Assembly: GCA_017886545.1 (NCBI GenBank)
Contig: JAGHJS010000039.1
Span: 1-57,631, forward strand
Origin: Clostridia bacterium
GTDB lineage: Bacteria; Bacillota; Clostridia; Christensenellales; Borkfalkiaceae
DNA: 57,631 nt
Direction: 5' to 3'
The stretch's first letter is position 1. Every line of letters starts with the position of its first letter. Positions 7,565 through 18,326 of this stretch are shown here, in pieces. The notes under the pieces were generated by a model. That model was given only the letters and a program-made list of their open reading frames with translations, was not told where the DNA came from and did not search any database. The position numbers and the translations under genes are program-made.

Positions 7565-9905
7565 GAAAGATCTCCTTTGCTAGCAGCGCCACGGCGGCGG
7601 CCGCAAACGCGGCGGCGACTGTGAACGCGGGGAACGCCAGCAATGCGTAGGCGGCGTAGCCGAGCAGCAGCGCGGCAGCCGTCTGTAGGGCTGCGAACAG
7701 CACGGCGCGGCGCGCGCCCTCCTCCCGCGCGGCGGCGGCGATCGCCGAAACGCAGGGCGAACAGCAGAGCAAAAACACTGCAAACGCCGCGGCGGAGGGC
7801 AGGCTCATGGCGGCGGAAAGGGCATCGCCGTAAAAGAGGGCGAACATGCCCGCCACGTTCTCCTTGGCGATCAGCCCCGAGAGCGCCGCGAGCGCGACCC
7901 GCCAGTCGGTGATGCCCATGGGATAGAACAGATACCGCAGCCCGCGGCAGAGCACGGCGAGCATGCCCTGCCCGCTCGCCGCGCCGACGTACACGAAGGA
8001 AAAGGAGAAGGACAGGAGCGCCCATACCGCGACGAAAAAGCCCGCCACGACGGTTACCACCTTTATTATAAACTGTAAAAGCGAAAAGCGCAACGATCTG
8101 CACGCAAGCCGCAGCGAAGGAAATTGCAAAGGCGCAAGTTCGAGGACGAAGGTCTCCTCCCCCTTCACCAGCCGCTTTAAAAGCAGCGCCGCCGCAAAGG
8201 CGAGCGCCACCCCGAACGCGTACATTGCAAGTACGAACAGGACGGAGCCGCCGAAAAAGCTGCCCGCGAGCGCGAGCCAGACGGGCAGTTTTGCCGAACA
8301 GGAGATGAAGGGCAGGATGAGGATGACCCGCCGCTGCACCTGCTTGCTTTCCAGCCCGCGCGTGGTGAGGATCGCCGCTGCCGTGCAGCCGAAGCCCAAT
8401 AAAAGCGAAAAGACCGCCCTGCCCGTCAGCCCGACGCGGCGGAACACGCCGTCCGTCATGAACGCGAGCGCGGACAAAAAGCCGCTCTCCTCCAACAAAA
8501 AGAGCGCGAAATACAGGATGGCGAGCTGCGGCAGGAAGGAAAGGAGCATGCCGAGGCAGCCGGACAATGCCTGCAAAAAGTCTGCCGCCGCCGCGGCTCC
8601 GCCCGCCGCGGCGAGCCGCGCGAGCGCGCCGCCCAGCTGTTCCGCGACGGCGGTTTCGATGAGCGACTTCAGCATCACGCCCGGCATGTGCGCCCCGAAC
8701 GCGAGCCAGAACACCGCCGCCAGCACGAGAAAGAAAAAGGGCAGCGCAAAGCGGCGGCTGTATACAAGCCGCGCAAACCGCCCCTCCTGCCGCGCGCCCG
8801 CCTCGTAAATGCCCGCAAGCAGCGCTTCCGCAGGCTGTACGGAGGGCCGTGCCGTCTCTGACGGCGGTTTATCCTCCGCCGAAGGGGCGGATGCGAGCTG
8901 TTCCGCTAAAAAAGCGCGCAGGCGGGCAAGGTCGCGGCGGCGGTGCGCGGAGAGCGCTAAAACAGGCACGCCCAGCCGCGCGGAGAGCGCGGGCACGTTC
9001 AGCCGCCCGCCCCGCTTTTGCAGAAGGTCCGCCATGGTGACGACGAGCACCGCCCGCCTGCCGAGCACGAGCGCCTCGCTTACGAGCGACAGCGCGCGGG
9101 GCAGCGTGAGCGCCTCCGCCACGCACACCGTGAGGTCGTACCCGCCCGAAAGGATCTCGCGGCGGGCGATCTTCTCCTCTAAACTGTACGGCTCCAGCGA
9201 ATAGATGCCGGGCAGGTCGTACACCTCCGCGCGCACGCCGCACAGCTGTGCCGCGCGCCCCTGCACGCCGACCGTGACGCCGTGCCAGTTGCCCGTTTTC
9301 GCGTGCCCGCCCGTGAGGGCGTTGAACAGCGTAGACTTGCCGCAGTTGGGGTTGCCGACGAGCAGCAGCCGCGGCACACCCTGCTGTATACCGCTCCGTT
9401 TTCCCGCCCCGCGCCGCCCCGAGCCGCCCGCCTTCTTTTTTCCGCGGCGGGGGCGCCGACCGCGCCGACTGCCGTATTCTGCGCCCGTATCCGCCCGCAT
9501 GCCCTGCTTCGCATATGCGTCCGCATGCAGACGGGGCGTTTTTGCGCCCGACGCATGCACGGAGGCGGCGACATGCGCCTGCGCACATATGCGGGAAGAG
9601 GCAGACGGGGCGGTTTTGCCCGCAACGCGCACCGTTTGCACCCCTTGCGGAGCGCCGTATCCCGCGGCCGTCTCCGCGCAGGGGCATTCCGCCGCCTCGA
9701 TCGTCTGCGCGAGCGTGGGGCGTACGGCGAGGCGCACCCCCTCCGCGTCCAGCATCAGCCCGCCGCCAAAGGGAGCGCGGCGCAAAAGGCGCACCCGCCG
9801 CCCCGCCGCAATGTTGAGCATGCGCAGCCGCTCCGCAAGGGCGGGCGGCGCGTTCACCGATAAAATGCGGTACGTTTTTCCGCATTCTGCCTTGTCCAGC
9901 TTCAT
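7317..9905 (-). CDS. feoB: FeoA-FeoB fusion, ferrous iron transporter with run-on C-terminus
   Basis: Ferrous iron uptake GTPase-permease in the cytoplasmic membrane. Residues 1-73 form a FeoA (SH3-like) domain. About 100 low-complexity residues rich in Arg, Gly and Ala follow. The FeoB G domain has GNPNCGKS near 184 and DLPGIYSL for G3; the G4 motif reads TMAD instead of the usual NMxD. The permease part contains the FeoB hallmarks SCSAKLP and KENVAGMF. FeoB homology ends near residue 775-780, where the rluA ribosome site begins, but no stop follows in frame. The last ~80 residues are an Arg-rich readthrough of rluA in another frame and are probably not native. A TAG at 7580-7582 in a neighbouring frame may be the original stop. 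Confidence 0.88.
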   Translation of the reverse strand: MKLDKAECGKTYRILSVNAPPALAERLRMLNIAAGRRVRLLRRAPFGGGLMLDAEGVRLAVRPTLAQTIEAAECPCAETAAGYGAPQGVQTVRVAGKTAPSASSRICAQAHVAASVHASGAKTPRLHADAYAKQGMRADTGAEYGSRRGRRPRRGKKKAGGSGRRGAGKRSGIQQGVPRLLLVGNPNCGKSTLFNALTGGHAKTGNWHGVTVGVQGRAAQLCGVRAEVYDLPGIYSLEPYSLEEKIARREILSGGYDLTVCVAEALTLPRALSLVSEALVLGRRAVLVVTMADLLQKRGGRLNVPALSARLGVPVLALSAHRRRDLARLRAFLAEQLASAPSAEDKPPSETARPSVQPAEALLAGIYEAGARQEGRFARLVYSRRFALPFFFLVLAAVFWLAFGAHMPGVMLKSLIETAVAEQLGGALARLAAAGGAAAAADFLQALSGCLGMLLSFLPQLAILYFALFLLEESGFLSALAFMTDGVFRRVGLTGRAVFSLLLGFGCTAAAILTTRGLESKQVQRRVILILPFISCSAKLPVWLALAGSFFGGSVLFVLAMYAFGVALAFAAALLLKRLVKGEETFVLELAPLQFPSLRLACRSLRFSLLQFIIKVVTVVAGFFVAVWALLSFSFSFVYVGAASGQGMLAVLCRGLRYLFYPMGITDWRVALAALSGLIAKENVAGMFALFYGDALSAAMSLPSAAAFAVFLLCCSPCVSAIAAAAREEGARRAVLFAALQTAAALLLGYAAYALLAFPAFTVAAAFAAAAVALLAKEIFHAKIHRAAGDRLARLHRQHLPAGVVRPAAPPARTRGARKRRKGRRKRAALRGRRSRLLHHPRRRGAPLLYRSIPRRKCPDRR

Positions 9906-10199
9906 ACCCCTATCCTATGCGCGCATGCGCCGCCGATATGCCCCCCGCCGCTTTGCCGCGTACCCCTCCTGCCCCACAAAAAAGCGCGCCCGCCGCCGTG
10001 CGGGGCGCGCTCCGCGGCACAAAAAAAGCGCGCCGCCCGTACTTTACACAAAAACGCACACGCCCGCACAAAAGAACCGCTCGCCCGCCTGCCACGCAGC
10101 GCAGAAAAACGCGCCCGCGGCTATGCCCGCGCGCCCTATGCGACATAAAAAAGTGCGCCGCGGAAATTCCGCGGCGCACTGCTTCAACGCGAGTGCGTT
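9906..10199. other. Non-coding gap with repeated GC hairpins
   Basis: No gene seen. Besides the terminator at 10147-10179, a second terminator-like hairpin (AGCGCGCCC ... GGGGCGCGCT, about 9977-10012, followed on the minus strand by T6) and a further GCGCGC-T7 block precede feoB. No clear sigma-A promoter or Fur box was found. The feoB ATG at 9905 is preceded by AGGGG. Confidence 0.5.
10147..10179 (-). terminator. Terminator after the surface protein gene
   Basis: 13-bp perfect arms, GTGCGCCGCGGAA and TTCCGCGGCGCAC (10153-10179), followed on the minus strand by six T; 20 nt past the stop codon. Confidence 0.85.
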
Positions 10200-12560
10200 T
10201 TACTTTTTGTTTTTGCGCTCTTTGCGCCTGTCTTTCAGGCTCTGCACATCTTTCTTTTCGGTCGGCTCAGCGTCTGCCGCTGCGTCGTTCCCGTCTGCCT
10301 TGACCTTCTTTTTCGGGCGGACGAGCACCAACACGATGATCGCAATCAGGCACGCCGCGCCGACGGCGAGGAATACGACGGAGAGGATGTTGTTCTGCAG
10401 CCAGTACGTTTCACCGGGGACCGTATCCGATTCCGCGCTGACGTAGATGCTCTTCTGCGCGGTGACGGTGCCGTTTGCGTTGCTCCACGGATACGACGCC
10501 ACTTCTACGGTGAGGGTGTAATACCCGATCTCCTGCGGCACGAACGAGAGCGAACTGCCGGGGTTCCACTCGTATGCGTTGTCCCCTTCGTCTGCTTCCA
10601 GCGTGTCGTCATATTCGGCGACCGTAACAAAGTAGCCGAGGTACGTGCCGTCTGCAGCGCTGTCGGCCTCCTCCTGCGATGCGGCGATCTTCCTTTCCGC
10701 GATCGCCTGCTCCAGCGCGGCGACGGAGGTGATGCCGCTGTCGTCGAACAGGACCACGCGGTTGAGCGTGTACTTCGTCTGATACCCGCTCAGTGCGATG
10801 ATGTCAAAATCGTCAAAGGTGAACGTCACGTCGACATAGCCGCTGTCATCGCTGTCGGAGGGTTCGACGGACGGCCCGTTGTAGACGACCGTAAAGTCAA
10901 AGGTCGCGAGGTTGAGCGCATCCCATACGTTATCGCTCGTGATCTCGGCGTATTTGTACGAAACGGGGCTGCTCCCCTCCACTTCGAACACGCCGTACGC
11001 CGCCCTGCCCGCCGCGTTCGTGGGAACGACGCGGAAACGGTATGTGCCCTCTTCCGTCAGTTCGAGGGAAAGTTCATCGTACGAAAGCCCGCTGTTCGAG
11101 CTTGTAGAGCCGTTGTTCACCGTATAATAGATGGTGAACTCCATATCCGTATAGCCGCAGGTCGTATCGCTGATGTATGCTTTGAGCGAAGGCAGGTAGA
11201 AGTACGCGCCCGTGCCGACCTGGATCTGGTTGCCGTCGGCGTCCTTCGTGGCGGCGTTAACGGCGTCCTGATAGGTGCTCGCCGTCCCGTCCGCAACGGG
11301 TTCTTCCGGCGTGCCGGGGGTCGTTTCATTCACAGTGTAGAACCCTGCGTCGGGGCGCGCCTCGGTGTCGCTCTCCGGCGTGACGACGGGGATGCCGTAC
11401 GTATTGCCCGTGTTCCCCGCATAGTCGCCGTACCACTCCACGAGGTACCAGCCCGTGTTGTCGCTGTCATCCGTCAGCGACACGCCGATGCTGATCGCGC
11501 GCGGATCCCCTTCGAAGTCCCCTTCAAAGAAGTAACGGTCGCTCTCCCATTCGGTGTAGATGTCCGTGGTGACCGCCTCGTCGCCATCGCCCTCCGTTTC
11601 GCTGACTTTCAGCGCGCCGTCCTCGAACACGACGTCGCCCTCTGCGGGGTTGGTCTTATAATAGCTCGTCCTGTCGCTGGAAGAGATGGACGAATCGCAC
11701 ACGTCCAGCGCGGTCATCTCGAAATCGAACTGCGAACCGAGCACGAACTGCTTGATCTCGCTGTCGATGACGAGCACGGGGGCCGCATTGTCGGTAACGC
11801 GGTTTTCGTCATCGAGTTCAAAGCTCTGCTCATTGAGGGAGCGGACGGTCAGCAGCACTTCCGCGCCGTCCTCCGTCTCCGCGCCGTAGGTGAGCGGCGT
11901 GATGGGCGTATCGCTCGATGCGGAGGCGTAGTCCGCAAAGTTTTTGCCGATGTTGGTGAAAGTGCCCTCAACGCTGCCCGTCTGCGTGGCGTTGGAAACG
12001 CTTACGGTGAAGTTCCCATTGGTATCGTCATCCGTAAAGGCGACGAGGATCGCGTCCCCCGCCGTATAGGTGAGACTCTGTTCCGTTCCGCCGTTGACGG
12101 AAACGTTCAGCGCGCCCGTGCCGTTTGGCGTAAAGACGATGGTGTTGACCGCCTTGCCCTCCTTGCTCTGGCTCATTTCGGTGGTCTCCATCGTGAGCGT
12201 AAAGGAGGTGAAATTCAGCTCCGCAAAGGAAAACTCGGTGCTGAACCGATGCACTTCGCCCTTGTTGCTGTTCTCCGCAGAAGAAAGCGCAAACCACTTG
12301 AGCGCCATATCCCTGCGGAAGGCGACCGTGCCGCCGTCCGACACCGAATAGGTGAGGTGGGTATAATTGCCTTCGTTCTGGCTGTCCGATTCAAGGGTCG
12401 CGCCGCTGGTATCGAAGATGCCCGAAGCGGACACCACGTCCGCCGCATATGCGGCGGGGGCTGCGAACAGCCCTGCAAAGAGCAGGCTGCACGCGAGCAG
12501 TACGCCGAGCAGGACGGCCGCGATTTTTTTGGGTGTATTAAAAGACGTTGTCTTTGTCAT
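10200..12560 (-). CDS. Large secreted, membrane-anchored surface protein of unknown function
   Basis: 786 aa. The N-terminus is a signal peptide with a basic start (MTKTTSFNTPKK), a long hydrophobic stretch and likely cleavage after AYA near residue 39. A very acidic, Ser/Thr-rich extracellular part of about 690 residues follows, with beta-rich stretches that look like immunoglobulin-type or lectin-type domains. One transmembrane helix (about 725-748) and a short Lys/Arg-rich cytosolic tail end the protein. No catalytic motif is recognised and there is no LPXTG. A strong own promoter (TTGACA-17-TAAAAT) and terminator make it a single well-expressed gene. CGGAG precedes the ATG. Confidence 0.8.
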   Translation of the reverse strand: MTKTTSFNTPKKIAAVLLGVLLACSLLFAGLFAAPAAYAADVVSASGIFDTSGATLESDSQNEGNYTHLTYSVSDGGTVAFRRDMALKWFALSSAENSNKGEVHRFSTEFSFAELNFTSFTLTMETTEMSQSKEGKAVNTIVFTPNGTGALNVSVNGGTEQSLTYTAGDAILVAFTDDDTNGNFTVSVSNATQTGSVEGTFTNIGKNFADYASASSDTPITPLTYGAETEDGAEVLLTVRSLNEQSFELDDENRVTDNAAPVLVIDSEIKQFVLGSQFDFEMTALDVCDSSISSSDRTSYYKTNPAEGDVVFEDGALKVSETEGDGDEAVTTDIYTEWESDRYFFEGDFEGDPRAISIGVSLTDDSDNTGWYLVEWYGDYAGNTGNTYGIPVVTPESDTEARPDAGFYTVNETTPGTPEEPVADGTASTYQDAVNAATKDADGNQIQVGTGAYFYLPSLKAYISDTTCGYTDMEFTIYYTVNNGSTSSNSGLSYDELSLELTEEGTYRFRVVPTNAAGRAAYGVFEVEGSSPVSYKYAEITSDNVWDALNLATFDFTVVYNGPSVEPSDSDDSGYVDVTFTFDDFDIIALSGYQTKYTLNRVVLFDDSGITSVAALEQAIAERKIAASQEEADSAADGTYLGYFVTVAEYDDTLEADEGDNAYEWNPGSSLSFVPQEIGYYTLTVEVASYPWSNANGTVTAQKSIYVSAESDTVPGETYWLQNNILSVVFLAVGAACLIAIIVLVLVRPKKKVKADGNDAAADAEPTEKKDVQSLKDRRKERKNKK

Positions 12561-12593
12561 GCGAAATACTCCGGAAAAGACTTGTACCGTATC

Positions 12594-12622
12594 ATTTTAA
12601 AGGATTGCACCGCGTTTGTCAA
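12594..12622 (-). promoter_or_regulatory. Strong promoter of the surface protein gene
   Basis: TTGACA (12617-12622), 17-nt spacer, TAAAAT (12594-12599) on the minus strand, about 34 nt before the ATG. Confidence 0.85.
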
Positions 12623-12680
12623 TCGCTTTTTCGGTATTACGGTAATTTTCAGCGAATTCTACGCCCTTTTAACCTTTTGT

Positions 12681-13373
12681 TCACAAAGTGAAGAGGGGCG
12701 CGAGCGCAAAATGCTTCCAGGGCGTTTCCTCGGGCGGTTCCGCCATGAAGCGCAGCCGCTCCTTGGTGACGGGGTGCGTGAAGGTGAGCGAATACGCCCA
12801 CAGCGCCAGATTCCCCTTTTTTGCCCGCTCGCCGCCGTAACGCATGTCGCCGAAGACGGGGCAGCCGATGCCCGCCATCTGCACGCGGATCTGGTGCGAG
12901 CGGCCCGTGTGCAGCTTGATCTCCGCAAGCGCGCAGCCGCCCTTCTCCTCCGCGACCCTGTATTCGAGGGACGCCATCTTCGCCCCCTCCGTGGTGGGCG
13001 GGCAGAGGTAGACCATGTTGTTCACGGCGTTCTTTTTGAGGTAATTGACGAGCTTTCCCTGCGGCTCCTTCGGCACGGCGGAGAGCACGGCGAGGTACTT
13101 TTTTTCAAAGTCGCCGCTGCGCATCTGTTCCGAAAGGCGCGCCGCCGCCTTGCTCGTTTTGGCGAACACCATCACCCCGCCCGTGGGGCGGTCGAGGCGG
13201 TGCACCAGCCCGACGTACACGTTGCCGGGCTTCCCGTATGCCGTGCGGATGTACTCTTTCACCGCGTCGAGCATGTTCCCATCGCCGCTCTCGTCCCCGC
13301 AGGAGGGCACCCCCTGCGGCTTTAATACGACGATGATGTGGTTGTCCTCGTGCAGGATCTTCAGTTCGTCCAT
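12681..13373 (-). CDS. RluA/RluD-type pseudouridine synthase (short form)
   Basis: 230 aa, without an S4 domain. Core motifs are VGLVHRLDRPTGGVMVF (catalytic Asp) and HTGRSHQIRVQM. The ATG at 13373 is preferred because GGGAGG lies 9 nt upstream; a GTG two codons earlier is possible. It overlaps the end of the methyltransferase gene by 13 nt. This makes it the last gene of an ileS-methyltransferase-rluA operon, so translation and RNA modification genes are grouped. The target base is not predictable. Confidence 0.9.
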   Translation of the reverse strand: MDELKILHEDNHIIVVLKPQGVPSCGDESGDGNMLDAVKEYIRTAYGKPGNVYVGLVHRLDRPTGGVMVFAKTSKAAARLSEQMRSGDFEKKYLAVLSAVPKEPQGKLVNYLKKNAVNNMVYLCPPTTEGAKMASLEYRVAEEKGGCALAEIKLHTGRSHQIRVQMAGIGCPVFGDMRYGGERAKKGNLALWAYSLTFTHPVTKERLRFMAEPPEETPWKHFALAPLFTL

Positions 13374-14218
13374 GTACACATTCCTCCCGCGCCGCAGGGA
13401 AGGGGGATCCCCTCCTCCGTCGGCAGCCCGACTTCATAGGCGTCGACGCTGCCGCCCGCAGGCATGCACAGCGTCAGGATATTGGCGAGCACCCCGGGCT
13501 GCAGCCCCGTGGTGTAGCTGTTGATAAGGAAAAACAGCGGCTTGTCCGAAAGCACTTCGGCGCACAGTTTTACGAAGGGGAACAGGCTCTCCTCGATCTT
13601 CCACAGTTCGCCGCCCGGCCCGCGCCCGTAGGAGGGCGGGTCCATGATGACCGCGTCGTAGCGGTTGCCGCGCCTGATCTCGCGCTGTACGAACTTTTTG
13701 CAGTCGTCCACGATGTAGCGGATGCCGCCCGCAAGCCCCGAAAGCCGCGCGTTTTCGCCCGCGCGCTCGACCATGCCCTTTGCCGCGTCGACGTGCGTGA
13801 CCTGCGCCCCCGCTTTGGCGCAGGCGACGCTCGCCCCGCCCGTGTAGGCGAACAGGTTCAGCACTTTGATCGGGCGCCCCGCCCCTTCGATGAGCGCGCG
13901 CATGCGCTCCCAGTTGACCGCCTGTTCGGGGAACAGCCCCGTGTGCTTGAAGCCCATCGGCTTGACTTTGAAACGAAGGTCCTTATACCCGATCTCCCAC
14001 TCGGCGGGCATCTTTTTGCGGTACTCCCACGCGCCGCCGCCCTTTTCGCTGCGGTGGTACACCGCGTGGACCGAAGGGTCTGCAAAGAGATCGCGTCTGC
14101 CCTCCCAGATGACCTGCGGGTCGGGGCGGAGCAGCACGATCCCGCCCCAGCGCTCGAGCTTGTAGCCGCCGCCCGTGGCGAGGATGGTATAGTCCTTCCA
14201 GTCTGTTGCAAGTTTCAT
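13361..14218 (-). CDS. Class I SAM-dependent methyltransferase (RlmI/RlmL-like)
   Basis: 285 aa. The Rossmann core starts at VLNLFAYTGGASVACAKAGA (SAM-binding loop), is followed by HVDAAKGMVERA, and has the catalytic-type motif MDPPSYGRG. This is the PF10672 pattern seen in 23S rRNA (cytosine-5 or guanine-N2) methyltransferases. Unlike RlmI it has no N-terminal PUA domain of normal size, only about 110 residues with beta-rich character. It starts 6 nt after the ileS stop and overlaps the next rluA, so it is in the ileS operon. Substrate is inferred only from family and neighbours. Confidence 0.82.
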   Translation of the reverse strand: MKLATDWKDYTILATGGGYKLERWGGIVLLRPDPQVIWEGRRDLFADPSVHAVYHRSEKGGGAWEYRKKMPAEWEIGYKDLRFKVKPMGFKHTGLFPEQAVNWERMRALIEGAGRPIKVLNLFAYTGGASVACAKAGAQVTHVDAAKGMVERAGENARLSGLAGGIRYIVDDCKKFVQREIRRGNRYDAVIMDPPSYGRGPGGELWKIEESLFPFVKLCAEVLSDKPLFFLINSYTTGLQPGVLANILTLCMPAGGSVDAYEVGLPTEEGIPLPCGAGGMCTWTN

Positions 14219-14224
14219 TCCGCG

Positions 14225-17371
<3,147 letters not shown>

Positions 17372-17660
17372 ATCGAAACTCTCCATAAAGCCGAAAACGC
17401 GCCCTTCCGTTTACGGAAAAACGAAAGAACGCTTTTTTTACCACCAAAACGTACAGCCATACGCCCCCTTTGGTAACGCGGGGGAAAAGACCGCGCGCAA
17501 AACTACTGTTCCCCTGCGGGGGGGGGGGGGAAGTTCGCCCTGCGGGCTGGGAGGGGATACCGACGCATCGCCCGAACGCCGCCTTTCACCTTGCGCGGCT
17601 CTCTTTCGGAACGGGGCATATGCGCGGCGCGTCCTCCGTCGGCGCCGTATCATACTGCCC
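17372..17660 (-). ncRNA. T-box riboswitch-like leader of ileS
   Basis: About 290-nt leader between a strong promoter and ileS. On the minus strand the stem I signature AGAGAG (17599-17604), an intervening stem and GGTGAAA (17584-17590) is present. An ATC codon (Ile specifier, 17556-17558) follows in a GGTATCCCC context. GGTGGTA (17439-17445) resembles the conserved T-box sequence but lacks the usual ACCGCG tail, so the antiterminator is degenerate or unusual. A run of 13 C residues in the RNA (17518-17530) separates the two halves. Confidence 0.6.
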
Positions 17661-17662
17661 CT

Positions 17663-17691
17663 ATTTTACCAAGTGCGGCGGCATTTGTAAA
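17663..17691 (-). promoter_or_regulatory. ileS promoter
   Basis: TTTACA (17686-17691), 17-nt spacer, TAAAAT (17663-17668) on the minus strand, directly upstream of the T-box-like leader. Confidence 0.8.
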
Positions 17692-17719
17692 GTATTTTTA
17701 AAGCCGCGGGGCAAAAAGG

Positions 17720-17745
17720 TTCACGCGTTTCGCGCACAAGGGTGT
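17720..17745 (+). other. Possible stub of a further structured-RNA copy
   Basis: TTCACGC followed by a CGCGCA-AG stretch resembles the 5' end of unit B at 18109 but breaks off after about 22 nt, immediately before unit A. Confidence 0.35.
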
Positions 17746-17969
17746 TCACGAAAAAAGTTTTGAAAGAGACAAAACTTTTTTCCGTGATTGGAGAGACAAC
17801 CGAATGTTCGCCGCGGCAAAGCGCGGCTCTGCATTTGGTTTTCTCTTTTTGCGCGATCTTTAAGGGCTTCCCCTATTAAAAAATCGCGCAAATTCACTCT
17901 TTCCGAATTGAGCCGCAGGTATGCGGCAAATTGGGGGCGCTTTTCCAAAGGCGTGGCTTTGGAACGCGC
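17746..17969 (+). ncRNA. Structured RNA element, unit A (HEARO/omega-RNA-like)
   Basis: Five hairpins in order: H1 arms 17751-17762/17770-17781 closed by CACG/CGTG; H2 99-106/132-139 (of 17700) with inner GCCGCG/CGCGGC and a TCTG bulge; H3 17851-17857/17883-17889; H4 17906-17916/17923-17932; H5 17943-17950/17957-17964 with loop GCGTGG. Linkers CCGTGATT, GAGACA, AAATTCAC and GGGG recur in unit B although the stems differ. The plus strand is drawn; its transcription is not proven. It covers a 95-codon minus-strand reading frame that I regard as spurious. Confidence 0.65.
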
Positions 17970-17988
17970 GATTTGATTATCAAAAAGA

Positions 17989-18010
17989 TTCACACAAATC
18001 TCGCGCAAAC
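17989..18010 (+). other. Truncated 5' end of a third structured-RNA copy
   Basis: TTCACAC followed by AAATCTCGCGCAAAC matches the first ~22 nt of unit B (18109) with a few changes; the rest of the element is missing and the MATE 3' fragment follows. Confidence 0.4.
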
Positions 18011-18012
18011 AA

Positions 18013-18105
18013 TCATGCGCCCTCCTCCGCCGTTTTTTTGCCGCCGCGCCTCTTCCCCTTATAAAATTTCAGGCACAGCGCGCCGCAGACGGCGGTAAGG
18101 GCTTC
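18013..18105 (-). pseudogene. Remnant 3' end of a MATE transporter gene
   Basis: Thirty codons ending in TGA at 18013 read EALTAVCGALCLKFYKGKR and a short Lys/Glu tail. The first 15 or so residues match the C-terminus of the intact MATE gene (EALTAVCGALCLRFYKK) with one change. The match breaks at 18105-18108, exactly where the structured RNA unit B begins. It is either a leftover of a second MATE gene or a copy of the 3' end carried with the element. Confidence 0.7.
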
Positions 18106-18108
18106 GCG

Positions 18109-18323
18109 TTCACGCATTCCTCGCGCAAAGGCGCTGCGGAATGCCGTGATTTTGAGGGAGACACCATTGTCCGCGGCTTTTTGCCGCTCTGCAATGGTTT
18201 CTCCGCTCTTTCCGCCCTCTTTTAGGGCTACGTATTATAGAACGGGCGGAAATTCACCCTCTTCCGTCACGCTTTTTATAAAGCGTAAGGGGCAAAAGGC
18301 AAAAGCGTGGTTTTGCCTTTTGC
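18109..18323 (+). ncRNA. Structured RNA element, unit B (HEARO/omega-RNA-like)
   Basis: Same architecture as unit A with different paired bases. H1 is CACGCATTCC against GGAATGC-C-GTG. H2 is GGAGA-CA-CCATTG against CAATGG-TT-TCTCC with inner GCGGC/GCCGC and TCTG. H3 is TCCGCCC/GGGCGGA (18211-18217, 18244-18250). H4 is ACGCTTT/AAAGCGT (18269-18275, 18280-18286). H5 is a 13-bp stem 18292-18304/18311-18323 with loop GCGTGG. It sits between the MATE gene stop and a duplicated MATE 3' end. There is no open reading frame for a nuclease or transposase nearby. Confidence 0.65.
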
Positions 18324-18326
18324 TAT

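Noticed and set aside
9906-10199. Fur box or iron-responsive promoter ahead of feoB
   Set aside because: No GATAATGATAATC-like palindrome and no clear -10/-35 were found.
17721-18008. 95-codon minus-strand frame over structured RNA unit A
   Set aside because: The conserved paired structure explains the sequence better, unit B has no equivalent frame, and no ribosome site is present.
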